In this document: positions 1-6,575 of the stretch, one piece after another | Numbering within the stretch: position 1 is the stretch's first letter | Layout of the letters: every line of letters starts with the position of its first letter | DNA from: CAZOKN01 sp964580525 | Lineage (GTDB): Bacteria; Pseudomonadota; Alphaproteobacteria; Rickettsiales; UBA6187 | Reading direction: 5' to 3' | DNA length: 15,194 nucleotides | Assembly: GCA_964580525.1 (NCBI GenBank) | Contig: CAZOKN010000043.1 | Coordinates: forward strand, 1 to 15,194 | Made by a program: the position numbers and the translations under genes | The notes under the pieces: generated by a model | The model's database searches: none | The model's input: the letters and a program-made list of their open reading frames with translations, nothing else | What the model was told of the DNA's origin: nothing

Positions 1-1033
1 ATACGAAAGAATAAGCCTGCGAAAAACCAACCTCTCTGGCCAAAGCCATAGTATCTTCAAAATCTTTTTCAGTTTCACCTGGAAACCCAATAATAAAATC
101 AGAACTAAACTGCATATCAGGAGTGCATTTTTTAAGACGCTCTATAATCCTCAAATAATAGTCCCTGCTATGCTTGCGGTTCATAGCCTGCAGAATTTTG
201 TCTGAACCAGACTGCACTGGCAAATTAAGGAAAGGCATTAATTTAGGCTCGTTGGCATGAGCTTCATAAAGCTCTTCATGCATATCACGTGGATGCGAAG
301 TTGAATATCTTATGCGTTCAACACCATCTATTTTAGCAATATGTTTTATTAATTTGCCTAAATTCCATACCTCATCATCAGCTGCTTTGCCGTGAAAAGC
401 ATTAACATTCTGGCCTAGTAGTGTAATTTCTTTCGCACCGCGCGATGCAAGCATTATAGCTTCACGGTAAATCTCTGATACATTACGCGAATATTCAGCA
501 CCACGGGTATAAGGAACTACGCAAAAAGTACAGAATTTATCGCAGCCTTCCTGAACCGAAAGTATTGCCGCAGCATTCTGCTGAGAATGTTCTTCGGGTA
601 ATTTATCAAATTTATCTTCTACAAAGCTAAGATCGATAGCATGGCCGCTATCTCTCTGCACCTTACCTATCAAATCAGGTAAAGATTGATAAGACTGTGG
701 ACCAACCACAACATCAACATAAGGTGCCCGTTTAAATATCTCATCACCTTCTGCCTGAGCCACACAACCGGCAACTGCAATAATCATTTTTTTGTCTGCA
801 TCTTTACTTCTAGCACGTTTTTTCTTGATACGACCAAGGTCCGAATAAACTTTTTCAGCAGCTTTTTCACGAATATGGCAAGTATTTAATATTACCAAAT
901 CTGCACCTTCTGGTGATTCAGAAGCTTCATAACCCATGTTGCACATAATATCGGTCATGCGTATAGAATCATACACATTCATCTGGCAGCCGTAGGTTTT
1001 TATAAATAGCTTCTTTTTAGCAGATTCAGACAA
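1..1033 (-). CDS. miaB: tRNA-2-methylthio-N6-dimethylallyladenosine synthase MiaB, 3' end cut by window edge
   Basis: Radical-SAM methylthiotransferase that adds a methylthio group to i6A37 in tRNAs reading UNN codons, using two Fe-S clusters in the cytoplasm. About 344 residues are present. The N-terminal UPF0004 domain shows the TYGCQMN motif (Cys16), then NTCHIREKA and VAGCVAQAEG, which supply the other two cluster cysteines. The radical-SAM motif is EGCDKFCTFCVVPYTRG, with Cys164, Cys168 and Cys171. GQNVNAFHG and LPVQSGSDKIL follow. The C-terminal end, including the TRAM domain, lies outside the window. No ATG fits. An in-frame TAG stands just upstream of two TTG codons (1039 and 1033). 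I chose 1033 because AGGG lies 7 bases before it, giving MSESAKKKLFIKTYG. The family call is very secure, the start moderately so. A candidate promoter (TTGTGT at 1073-1078, TAAAAA at 1049-1054) would give an extremely short leader. Confidence 0.96.
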   Translation of the reverse strand, partial: MSESAKKKLFIKTYGCQMNVYDSIRMTDIMCNMGYEASESPEGADLVILNTCHIREKAAEKVYSDLGRIKKKRARSKDADKKMIIAVAGCVAQAEGDEIFKRAPYVDVVVGPQSYQSLPDLIGKVQRDSGHAIDLSFVEDKFDKLPEEHSQQNAAAILSVQEGCDKFCTFCVVPYTRGAEYSRNVSEIYREAIMLASRGAKEITLLGQNVNAFHGKAADDEVWNLGKLIKHIAKIDGVERIRYSTSHPRDMHEELYEAHANEPKLMPFLNLPVQSGSDKILQAMNRKHSRDYYLRIIERLKKCTPDMQFSSDFIIGFPGETEKDFEDTMALAREVGFSQAYSFV

Positions 1034-1040
1034 TTTCAAG

Positions 1041-1044
1041 CCCT
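1041..1044 (-). promoter_or_regulatory. Ribosome binding site that decides the miaB TTG start
   Basis: AGGG on the minus strand lies 7 bases upstream of the TTG at 1033 but only 1 base from the alternative TTG at 1039. Spacing therefore favours 1033. Confidence 0.55.
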
Positions 1045-1159
1045 AATATTTTTAGCATTCTGGCGCGAAAATACACAAAATCACGGTTTTTGCTACAAAA
1101 ATGTGAAATATTTCTAAATGTAGGTAATTTTTACGAGAATAGCTGCAGCTTAAATACTA

Positions 1160-1933
1160 TCATATTTTCCTTGCCACCGTTAAAACATTCAAACTTTTCT
1201 CTGCCAAGAATTCTTTTCCTTCTATGTCATATTGATTGAGGCTTTCAAATCCGTTTCTTGCCAACATTTGCTTTAATTCATCAGCAGTATAAATTTGTAG
1301 GGAAAAACTGTTGGTATGGATTTCCGGCTCATTACCATCTTTAATTATTGTGTAATGGTCATGCGAAGTTAGCAGATTATTCTGCCTATCAATTTCGGAG
1401 TGTTGCTGATTGCGTATTTTAACCCCATTCACAACAGTTTCGATATCCATTTTAAAACTGTCGATAATATCATCAGTGATAGCCTGCGAATTAAAAATAT
1501 CAAATATATAAATTCCACCATTTTTTAAATTTTTGTGGATGTTCTGCAAAGCTTTTCCAAAATCCAATTTATCCAGATGACCAATAGCATTGAACATAGT
1601 AATCACGGCATCAAACTGACCAACTTGTAAATCACGCATATCACCATCAATAAAAATTATATCAAGGCTCTGCTTCTTGGCCTTCGCACGGGCTTGCTTT
1701 AGTAGCTCCGGTGAAAAATCCGAACCTATAACCTTATAGCCTCGCTGAGTAAGATAAAATACCTGCGAACCTGTGCCGCAAGTCATGTCCAGAACGGTTT
1801 TAACATTATGTTCTTTAAGCAATCGTTCAATGACAGCGTTTTTTGCTTCTGTATCGGCGCCTATATTATGTGCGTCGAAATATTCAGGCATTTGCTGATA
1901 TTCGAGCGGAAGACCGAGATTTTTATTATTCAT
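1160..1933 (-). CDS. Class I SAM-dependent methyltransferase
   Basis: A 257-residue soluble methyltransferase with a Rossmann fold. Motif I is VLDMTCGTGSQVFYL, followed by the acidic strand end VIGSDFSPELL that contacts the SAM ribose. Next come FIDGDMRDL and then FDAVITMFNAIGHL, the usual motif IV region. The C-terminal half carries a substrate-side beta-rich insertion (roughly residues 150-220) that does not name a substrate. No signal peptide or membrane segment is visible. The open frame extends 8 codons further upstream, but ATG 1933 is preceded by a strong GGAGG at 6 bases and is preferred. The start overlaps the end of the ABC transporter gene by 8 bases, so the two are probably translated together. 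The methyl acceptor could be a small molecule; I cannot identify it. Confidence 0.85.
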   Translation of the reverse strand: MNNKNLGLPLEYQQMPEYFDAHNIGADTEAKNAVIERLLKEHNVKTVLDMTCGTGSQVFYLTQRGYKVIGSDFSPELLKQARAKAKKQSLDIIFIDGDMRDLQVGQFDAVITMFNAIGHLDKLDFGKALQNIHKNLKNGGIYIFDIFNSQAITDDIIDSFKMDIETVVNGVKIRNQQHSEIDRQNNLLTSHDHYTIIKDGNEPEIHTNSFSLQIYTADELKQMLARNGFESLNQYDIEGKEFLAEKSLNVLTVARKI

Positions 1934-3704
1934 TTTCCACCTCCGGCAAGAAGCCACCTGCCTGCATAGCCCACATTTTTGCGTAGTGTCCTTTTTTGAG
2001 TTTTAGCAATTTCTTATGCGTACCATCCTCAATGACATGGCCTTTATCGAATACTAAAATCCTGTCCATTTCCGAAAGTGTGGAAAGGCGATGCGCTATA
2101 ACAATTGTGGTTTTGCCTTTCATCAATTCTTCCAGTCCGGCCTGAATATATTTCTCAGTTACGGAATCGAGTGCAGATGTAGCCTCATCCAATATTAAAA
2201 TCGGAGCATTTTTCAGCATTGCACGTGCAATAGCGATACGCTGCCTCTGACCGCCAGAAAGCTTGATTCCGCGTTCGCCCACAAGCGAATCATACCCTTG
2301 CGGCAATACACTGATAAATTCGTGGCAATGTGCACGCTTTGATGCCTCTATAACCTCTTCATTGCTGGCATCCAGCCTGCCGTAGCGAATATTTTCCATT
2401 AGAGAGCGATGGAAAAGCGAAGTATCCTGAGGAATCATTGAAATCTGCTCATGTAATGAATCTTGCGTTACACGTGCAATATCCTGTCCATCGATTAAAA
2501 TACGGCCAGATTCCACATCAAAAAAACGCAGTATCAAATTCACAAATGTGGTTTTACCACTGCCGGAAAAGCCAACCAACCCGACCTTCTCTCCAGATTT
2601 AATCTCAACATTTTTATTATCAAAGAGATTATTGTTTTTCTGATAGCGGAAAGTGACGTTATCAAAAGCAATTTTGCCCTCTGCAACACGTAGAGGTTTG
2701 GCATCTGGAAGGTCAGTTATCTCCTGCGGAACATTGATTATGCTCAGGGCTTGTTGTGCTACACCAACTTCCTTAAAAAGATCAGTAAGCGCATGTGAAA
2801 GAAACCACATGTTAAAGGTAACAGCCCAGCTTGTATTCATTACTAAAACAAACTCTCCAGCACTAACCGTTTCTTGTTGCCATCCTTTAATAAGAAAATA
2901 AACCATAAAACTTAGCATTATAGAAACAAGAATGTCCATATAAAGTCGCATCTTATTCATAATCAGAATAAGACGTTTATTACTATCTTTTTCAATATTT
3001 TGTTTTTTATTTAAATACGAATATTCATGACTTTGCCTTGCAAATATCCGCATTGATATATTATTGGAAATAGTATCAACAGTACTGCCACTTAAGGAGC
3101 TTTTATCATCGGCATTTTCTTCAGAAATTTTATAGATAATTTTGGCAAAATATATACTTACTGCCAAATGTGTAACTATCCACACTGCAAGAATTGTTGC
3201 AAACAAAACACTTACCGTAGTTAGAAGCACAAGTGAAACACTAACCACCGCTAATGTTGATATTCCGTTCCAACAAATAATCATTCTTATTGCTTCCAAT
3301 GCTTTTGGCAAATCACTTATTTTATTTGAAAGACTGCCAGAAAGCTGGTCAGCAAAATAACGATGCGAATGATTAGTCACGTATTTTATAACGCTCATAC
3401 GTATATCAGCCTGAAACTTGGGAATAGTAAATCCCTGCCAGAAATTCTGGATACGAATAATAACAAAAAATGAAAACCAGGAAATACCACCCAGCCACAA
3501 AGCAGGAGCGATAGTTCTAAAAATACCCTCTCTATCTCCGCTATAGTTTGTGATATCGTCAATAATCATCTTAAGCGCGTAAGGTAAAACGTTTGCCTCT
3601 AAAACAACCGATATAGGCGCAATAAAGAACACAGCAAATGCGATGGGCTGCTTCTTAATAAAATGCCAAAAAAATGGCAGAAGTTTTTTTGGTAAACTTT
3701 CCAT
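1926..3704 (-). CDS. ABC exporter half-transporter, fused membrane and ATPase domains
   Basis: A 592-residue inner-membrane ABC exporter subunit of the MsbA/multidrug type, expected to work as a dimer. Residue numbers count from ATG 3704. About six hydrophobic segments fill residues 20-310. The ATPase domain follows, with Walker A GFSGSGKTT (378-386), the Q-loop region MIPQDTSLF, signature LSGGQRQ (482-488), Walker B ILILDEA (502-508) and the H-loop histidine in VIAHRLST (538). All catalytic motifs are intact. An in-frame TTG at 3722 would add 6 residues; ATG 3704 has GGA about 7 bases upstream and is preferred. A weak -10 (TAAAAT, 3725-3730) lies just upstream. The gene ends in tandem TAA codons and overlaps the methyltransferase start. 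The substrate cannot be read from the sequence: lipid, peptide or drug are all possible. Confidence 0.9.
   Translation of the reverse strand: MESLPKKLLPFFWHFIKKQPIAFAVFFIAPISVVLEANVLPYALKMIIDDITNYSGDREGIFRTIAPALWLGGISWFSFFVIIRIQNFWQGFTIPKFQADIRMSVIKYVTNHSHRYFADQLSGSLSNKISDLPKALEAIRMIICWNGISTLAVVSVSLVLLTTVSVLFATILAVWIVTHLAVSIYFAKIIYKISEENADDKSSLSGSTVDTISNNISMRIFARQSHEYSYLNKKQNIEKDSNKRLILIMNKMRLYMDILVSIMLSFMVYFLIKGWQQETVSAGEFVLVMNTSWAVTFNMWFLSHALTDLFKEVGVAQQALSIINVPQEITDLPDAKPLRVAEGKIAFDNVTFRYQKNNNLFDNKNVEIKSGEKVGLVGFSGSGKTTFVNLILRFFDVESGRILIDGQDIARVTQDSLHEQISMIPQDTSLFHRSLMENIRYGRLDASNEEVIEASKRAHCHEFISVLPQGYDSLVGERGIKLSGGQRQRIAIARAMLKNAPILILDEATSALDSVTEKYIQAGLEELMKGKTTIVIAHRLSTLSEMDRILVFDKGHVIEDGTHKKLLKLKKGHYAKMWAMQAGGFLPEVENE
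1940..1944 (-). promoter_or_regulatory. Strong Shine-Dalgarno of the methyltransferase inside the ABC transporter gene
   Basis: GGAGG, 6 bases before ATG 1933, lies within the last codons of the upstream gene (encoding PEVENE). It sets the methyltransferase start and supports coupled translation. Confidence 0.75.
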
Positions 3705-3781
3705 AAAGAAATCCAATATCAATGATTTTATTGTGTGAGATGCCTAGAAAACTATCACAAAAACGGGGTACTGCAAGTAGT

Positions 3782-4180
3782 TTATGCAAATATATCCAAA
3801 AACGCGTCGTTCATTTGTTTATAAATTTCGATAGCTTTTAAATTGGCTTTGTAAGAAGCACCAGCATCAATCTGACCAGCTATTTCTTCGTTGGTATCTA
3901 CATTAGGATAAGAAACAATACCGTTCGCATTTGCCTCGGGATTATATTGATCATAAACCTGTAGAGGTTCTTTACTTGAATCTACTACGGTAGCATAAGT
4001 TCCACCCACACCCTGATTAACCTGAACAACATCTTTGGGAACAAAAGGACCTTTGTTCTTTGTTTCGCCAAGATTATATGTTGAAGTTGTCGATACGTTA
4101 GCAACGTTATTGGCGCTTGTAGACAAGCGTAAAACCGCCGCATTCATTCCACTAAGAGCTAAGTTTATTGGCGAAATCAT
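3782..4180 (-). CDS. FlgC-like flagellar basal-body rod protein
   Basis: A 132-residue protein with the layout of the flagellar rod/hook family. The N-terminal rod motif ALSGMNAAVLRLSTSANNVAN spans residues 8-28. The centre reads VPKDVVQVNQGVGGTYATVV. The C-terminal motif NEEIAGQIDAGASYKANL (97-114) is followed by a helix ending in MNDAFLDIFA. Paired helices at both ends form the rod coiled coil in this family, and proteins of this type leave the cell through the flagellar export apparatus without a cleaved signal peptide, which fits the absence of one here. Length and middle region are closest to FlgC (about 135 residues). The gene stands alone: no flgB or fliE is adjacent, as would be usual for flgC. 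It may be a displaced flgC or a paralogue. ATG 4180 has AAGG 6-7 bases upstream and a perfect TATAAT before it. Confidence 0.82.
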   Translation of the reverse strand: MISPINLALSGMNAAVLRLSTSANNVANVSTTSTYNLGETKNKGPFVPKDVVQVNQGVGGTYATVVDSSKEPLQVYDQYNPEANANGIVSYPNVDTNEEIAGQIDAGASYKANLKAIEIYKQMNDAFLDIFA

Positions 4181-4208
4181 ATAATACCTTATTTAGATAT
4201 CTACCTGT

Positions 4209-4214
4209 ATTATA
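4209..4214 (-). promoter_or_regulatory. Candidate -10 element for the FlgC-like gene
   Basis: A perfect TATAAT on the minus strand lies 28 bases before ATG 4180, which would give a leader of about 22 bases. No good -35 is seen 16-18 bases upstream, so only the -10 is called. It indicates that the FlgC-like gene can be transcribed separately from the membrane-protein gene before it. Confidence 0.45.
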
Positions 4215-4252
4215 TCATGTTTTTTATCAAAAGACACTAAAATTACAATATC

Positions 4253-4570
4253 TTAAGGAGTCGCCTTACCTTCAGAAGTTTTTTCCAGGCCAGTTGTTGC
4301 ACTTCCAGTCATATTATCTATCATTTTACCAATCATATCTTTAGCCTTGGAAATATTTTCAGATAAATTTTTAGACAGGGAATCAATATCTATTTTGTTG
4401 CCAGACATATAATTAAAACCAACATACAATGCTACAATCAGCAAAACTATTATCAGGACATTAAATAGTTTTTTAAGAAAAATCATGGAACCTATAAGCA
4501 AGCCAATAATGACTATAAGATATATCGCAGGATTTGCGGAAGATAAGCTGCTGAGAAATTCGTCAAACAT
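4253..4570 (-). CDS. Small two-helix membrane protein, unknown function
   Basis: A 105-residue protein I do not recognise. Two strongly hydrophobic segments (about residues 15-32 and 36-54) are joined by a very short basic turn (FLKKLF), making a helical hairpin. Both ends would then lie on the same face of the membrane. After the second helix comes a hydrophilic stretch (62-90) with Ile/Leu/Met spaced as in an amphipathic helix, and then a Ser/Thr/Gly-rich tail. There is no cysteine and no enzymatic motif. The start ATG 4570 follows AGGGG with a 6-base all-T spacer, and that region is also the 3' arm and U-tract of a terminator-like hairpin. The gene lies 70 bases downstream of the Met-rich repeat protein gene and 72 bases upstream of the FlgC-like gene on the same strand. 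Composition and a clean start support a real gene; function is unknown. Confidence 0.75.
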   Translation of the reverse strand: MFDEFLSSLSSANPAIYLIVIIGLLIGSMIFLKKLFNVLIIVLLIVALYVGFNYMSGNKIDIDSLSKNLSENISKAKDMIGKMIDNMTGSATTGLEKTSEGKATP

Positions 4571-4606
4571 AAAAAACCCCTGGAGGTAAGTTACAACACC
4601 TCCAGG
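4571..4606 (-). terminator. Intrinsic terminator that overlaps the next gene's ribosome binding site
   Basis: A perfect 9-bp stem (CCTGGAGGT / ACCTCCAGG; arms 4598-4606 and 4579-4587) encloses a 10-base loop. On the minus strand it is followed by GG and six T residues ending directly at ATG 4570. It begins 34 bases after the stop of the Met-rich protein gene, as expected for its terminator. The downstream Shine-Dalgarno AGGGG (4577-4581) is partly inside the 3' arm, so the folded RNA should also hide that site. Confidence 0.75.
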
Positions 4607-4612
4607 AGTATA
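4607..4612 (-). promoter_or_regulatory. Candidate -10 element abutting the terminator hairpin
   Basis: TATACT on the minus strand ends one base before the hairpin's 5' arm. A transcript from here would start near 4600, inside that arm, and so could not form the full stem. The -35 region is poor, so this is tentative. Confidence 0.3.
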
Positions 4613-4640
4613 TTATTCTTTTGATGATTATTCTACTTAA

Positions 4641-5573
4641 TTAATCATGTTTCTCAGGGCTGTTACCACCCCTGCCACCGCCCATAGGACGACCACCAGC
4701 GGACTTTCCACCCATTTGGCCCATTCTTTGACCGCCGCCTTGCATACCACCATGCATTTCAGGTTTTTGACCACCACCTTGCATCATGCCCATTTGTCCG
4801 TTTGCAGGAGGAGGCATCATACCACCTTGTTGAGCCATTCCGCCTTGCATATTTTGATTTTGACCAGGCTGGCCACCCATCATGCCACCATTTTGACCTT
4901 GCATCATATCAGGTCTTTGCCCTTGTCCTTCACCCTGCATCATGCCCATTTGTCCATTCGCAGGAGGGGGAGGCATCATACCACCTTGTTGTTGACCCAT
5001 TCCACCTGGCATATTTTGACCAGGCTGACCCATCATACCACCATTAGGCATCCCGCCATTTTGACCTTGCGTCATATCAGGTCTTTGGCCTTGGCCTTCA
5101 CCCTGCATCATGCCCATTTGTCCATTCGCAGGAGGGGGAGGCATCATACCACCTTGTTGTTGACCCATTCCACCTGGCATATTTTGACCAGGCTGACCCA
5201 TCATACCACCATTAGGTATTCCACCATTTTGGCCTTGCATTTGTTGTCCTTGATCACCACTCATATGTTGTGGTTCTAAAGGTTTATTTTCTGTCGTTTC
5301 TGTAGTAGCAGATTCAGAGTTTGTATTTGTCTCAGAGGATTTTTGTTTCATCTGCTCCATTTTTTTCTTATATTCTTCTTCCATCATTAGACGCAATTGT
5401 TCTTCATTTTTCTGCTTCATTTGGTCAACAGTTCCGGTAGTTTCCGCTGTTACAGGAGATACTACAGGAGAAGAAGTTTCACTAGCAACCTCTACTGCCT
5501 TAACAGGTTGCGCCATGATAAGCGAAATACCCAAAACACCAAGGATAGTGCTTATCTTTTTATTATTAAACAT
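4641..5573 (-). CDS. Exported Met/Gly/Gln/Pro-rich tandem-repeat protein
   Basis: A 310-residue low-complexity protein of no family I recognise. It begins with a Sec-type signal peptide: basic MFNNKK, a hydrophobic core (7-21) and a likely cut after PVKA (residue 26). A Ser/Thr-rich stretch follows, then a charged Glu/Lys/Gln/Met segment (about 50-80, around EEEYKKKMEQMKQK) likely to form a helix or coiled coil. The remaining two thirds are three tandem repeats of a 52-56 residue unit with motifs such as NGGMMGQPGQN, PGGMGQQQGGMM, PPPPANGQMGMM and EGQGQRPDM. One full unit carries 11 Met in 56 residues and no Cys or His. The tail is Gly/Arg-rich. ATG 5573 is chosen over the longer frame because GAGGAG lies 6 bases upstream and the signal peptide starts there. 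Periplasmic or surface location is inferred; metal binding or methionine-based oxidant scavenging are possibilities only. Confidence 0.8.
   Translation of the reverse strand: MFNNKKISTILGVLGISLIMAQPVKAVEVASETSSPVVSPVTAETTGTVDQMKQKNEEQLRLMMEEEYKKKMEQMKQKSSETNTNSESATTETTENKPLEPQHMSGDQGQQMQGQNGGIPNGGMMGQPGQNMPGGMGQQQGGMMPPPPANGQMGMMQGEGQGQRPDMTQGQNGGMPNGGMMGQPGQNMPGGMGQQQGGMMPPPPANGQMGMMQGEGQGQRPDMMQGQNGGMMGGQPGQNQNMQGGMAQQGGMMPPPANGQMGMMQGGGQKPEMHGGMQGGGQRMGQMGGKSAGGRPMGGGRGGNSPEKHD
4775..4930. repeat. Degenerate third copy of the tandem repeat (156 bp)
   Basis: This stretch matches the 168-bp units in order but carries in-frame indels (52 codons instead of 56) and many substitutions. It encodes the C-terminal unit of the repeat protein and appears older than the other two copies. 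Confidence 0.8.
4931..5266. repeat. 168-bp tandem repeat, two copies, inside the Met-rich protein gene
   Basis: Copy one begins at 4931 and copy two at 5099, exactly 168 bases apart (56 codons). Positions 4931-5048 and 5099-5216 are identical over 118 bases; the copies then diverge, and similarity fades after about 5240. The period is a multiple of three, so the reading frame is kept. Confidence 0.92.
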
Positions 5574-5579
5574 AGAGTT

Positions 5580-5585
5580 CTCCTC
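5580..5585 (-). promoter_or_regulatory. Ribosome binding site that decides the start of the repeat protein
   Basis: GAGGAG stands 6 bases before ATG 5573. It favours this start over an in-frame codon 14 residues upstream, and it places the signal peptide exactly at the N-terminus. Confidence 0.75.
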
Positions 5586-5615
5586 AGAATAATTTTTATA
5601 TATAATTGGCCACAT

Positions 5616-5674
5616 AGCGGCTTAATTTTGTATTTGGAGAAAAATTTGTCTTCAGATACAAATTTAAACCGCTG
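5616..5674. repeat. Long imperfect inverted repeat between arginase and the repeat-protein gene
   Basis: Arms 5616-5633 and 5657-5674 pair over 18 positions with two mismatches, around a 23-base loop. On the minus strand it begins 38 bases after the arginase stop and ends 43 bases before ATG 5573. No T-run follows it, so it is not a standard intrinsic terminator. It could be a structured leader of the repeat-protein mRNA, an RNA-stability element at the end of the rocD-arginase mRNA, or an operator. Confidence 0.7.
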
Positions 5675-5711
5675 TATATATTTTAAGTCGAAATAGTTAA
5701 TGAAAGGTTAA

Positions 5712-6572
5712 TTACTTAACTTGAAGGGTGGAAATTATGGAGGATATCAAATCAAAAGTTTTATGATTTTTATCAAGATGTGGGTTATACTCAGCAATTT
5801 CTAGCGCAAGTAGCTTTTTATCCATTGTTGTTTTTGTTAGGAATTTCTTTATATATTCTAAATGTATACCATTTTTTTCTTTACTACCCGTGCCAGGTGC
5901 AACTTCTGGGTCAAAAACATCTATATCAATGCTAATTCCATAACCAATAGTGTTTTTACTAGCTATCCTTACAGCCTCTTTAATAATATTTTCGATGCTT
6001 CTTGTTTGTACTTCTTCAATATAAAAGACTCTCACTCCAAGCTTTGTTAGTAATTCTTTTTCTTCTGGTTCATAGCTCCTAACACCAATAAGACAAATAT
6101 TTTCTGGCTTGATTTTTGTACCTTTATGGCCACCAATAGAGCAAAGAACATCTTCGCCATATCCCATAAGACAAGCCAAAGGCATACCGTGATAGGCGCC
6201 AGAATATGTAGTTTCTGTAGTGTGGGAATCCATGTGAGCATCAAGCCATATAAGACCAAATTTCTCTTCAGCTTTAAGGGCTTTTGTAACACCGCTCCAT
6301 GTACCTATAGCCATCGTATGATCGCCACCGAAAACAACAGGGAAATGCTTGTTATTTAAACTTTCTTGTACCTGTTTGCATATATGTTCGCAGTTTTCTT
6401 TTATGATATTTATTTTATTTTTTCCGGTTTTTTTAATTTTAGAAAATGGTAACCAGTTAGCCTTATGTTTTTTACCCAGGCCAAGTTTTTTTAGTTCTCT
6501 AGCGCCATCACCACAGCCAGTATTTTTTGCTCCAACCCCACAATTATAAGCTATAAGATCAAGCTTTTTCAT
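5712..6572 (-). CDS. rocF: Arginase (ureohydrolase)
   Basis: Hydrolyses L-arginine to L-ornithine and urea with a binuclear manganese centre in the cytoplasm. The 286-residue length fits the ureohydrolase fold. The metal ligands are all visible: GGDHT (His85), DAHMDSH (Asp111, His113, Asp115) and SIDIDVFDP (Asp216, Asp218). GAYHGMP holds the proton-shuttle histidine (His128), and EIAEYNP gives the Glu (261) that faces the guanidinium group. IGVRSYEPEE matches the arginase-type segment better than agmatinase, and APGTGS follows the DxDxxDP motif as in arginases. The start lies 3 bases after the rocD stop with no clear Shine-Dalgarno, suggesting reinitiation by ribosomes finishing rocD. Its product is the substrate of RocD, so the pair forms an operon. 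Agmatinase or guanidinobutyrase activity is a less likely alternative. Confidence 0.92.
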   Translation of the reverse strand: MKKLDLIAYNCGVGAKNTGCGDGARELKKLGLGKKHKANWLPFSKIKKTGKNKINIIKENCEHICKQVQESLNNKHFPVVFGGDHTMAIGTWSGVTKALKAEEKFGLIWLDAHMDSHTTETTYSGAYHGMPLACLMGYGEDVLCSIGGHKGTKIKPENICLIGVRSYEPEEKELLTKLGVRVFYIEEVQTRSIENIIKEAVRIASKNTIGYGISIDIDVFDPEVAPGTGSKEKNGIHLEYIKKFLTKTTMDKKLLALEIAEYNPHLDKNHKTFDLISSIISTLQVK

Positions 6573-6575
6573 AAG

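Noticed and set aside
686..889. 67-codon plus-strand open frame
   Set aside because: It is antisense to miaB, whose protein motifs are continuous through this stretch.
1141..1150. Palindrome AGCTGCAGCT downstream of the methyltransferase gene
   Set aside because: It leaves little room for a loop and has no T-run directly after it, so there is no support for a terminator, and a 10-bp palindrome can occur by chance.
1160..3704. ABC exporter plus methyltransferase as an antibiotic biosynthesis or resistance cluster
   Set aside because: No biosynthetic enzyme, precursor peptide or immunity gene is present. The two families are too general to name a pathway.
4775..5266. Tandem repeats as a CRISPR array
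   Set aside because: Units are 156-168 bp, contiguous without unique spacers, and in frame within a protein-coding gene.
4647..5279. Long open frames on the plus strand across the Met-rich repeat region (His/Thr-rich, 210 and 81 codons)
   Set aside because: They are antisense shadows kept open by the in-frame 168-bp repeat and the absence of certain codons. They lack a good ribosome site, while the minus-strand frame has a signal peptide and Shine-Dalgarno.
5712..6572. Arginase gene as agmatinase or formiminoglutamase
   Set aside because: The segments around VRSYEPEE, APGTGS and AEYNP follow the arginase pattern, and the neighbour RocD uses ornithine, the arginase product.
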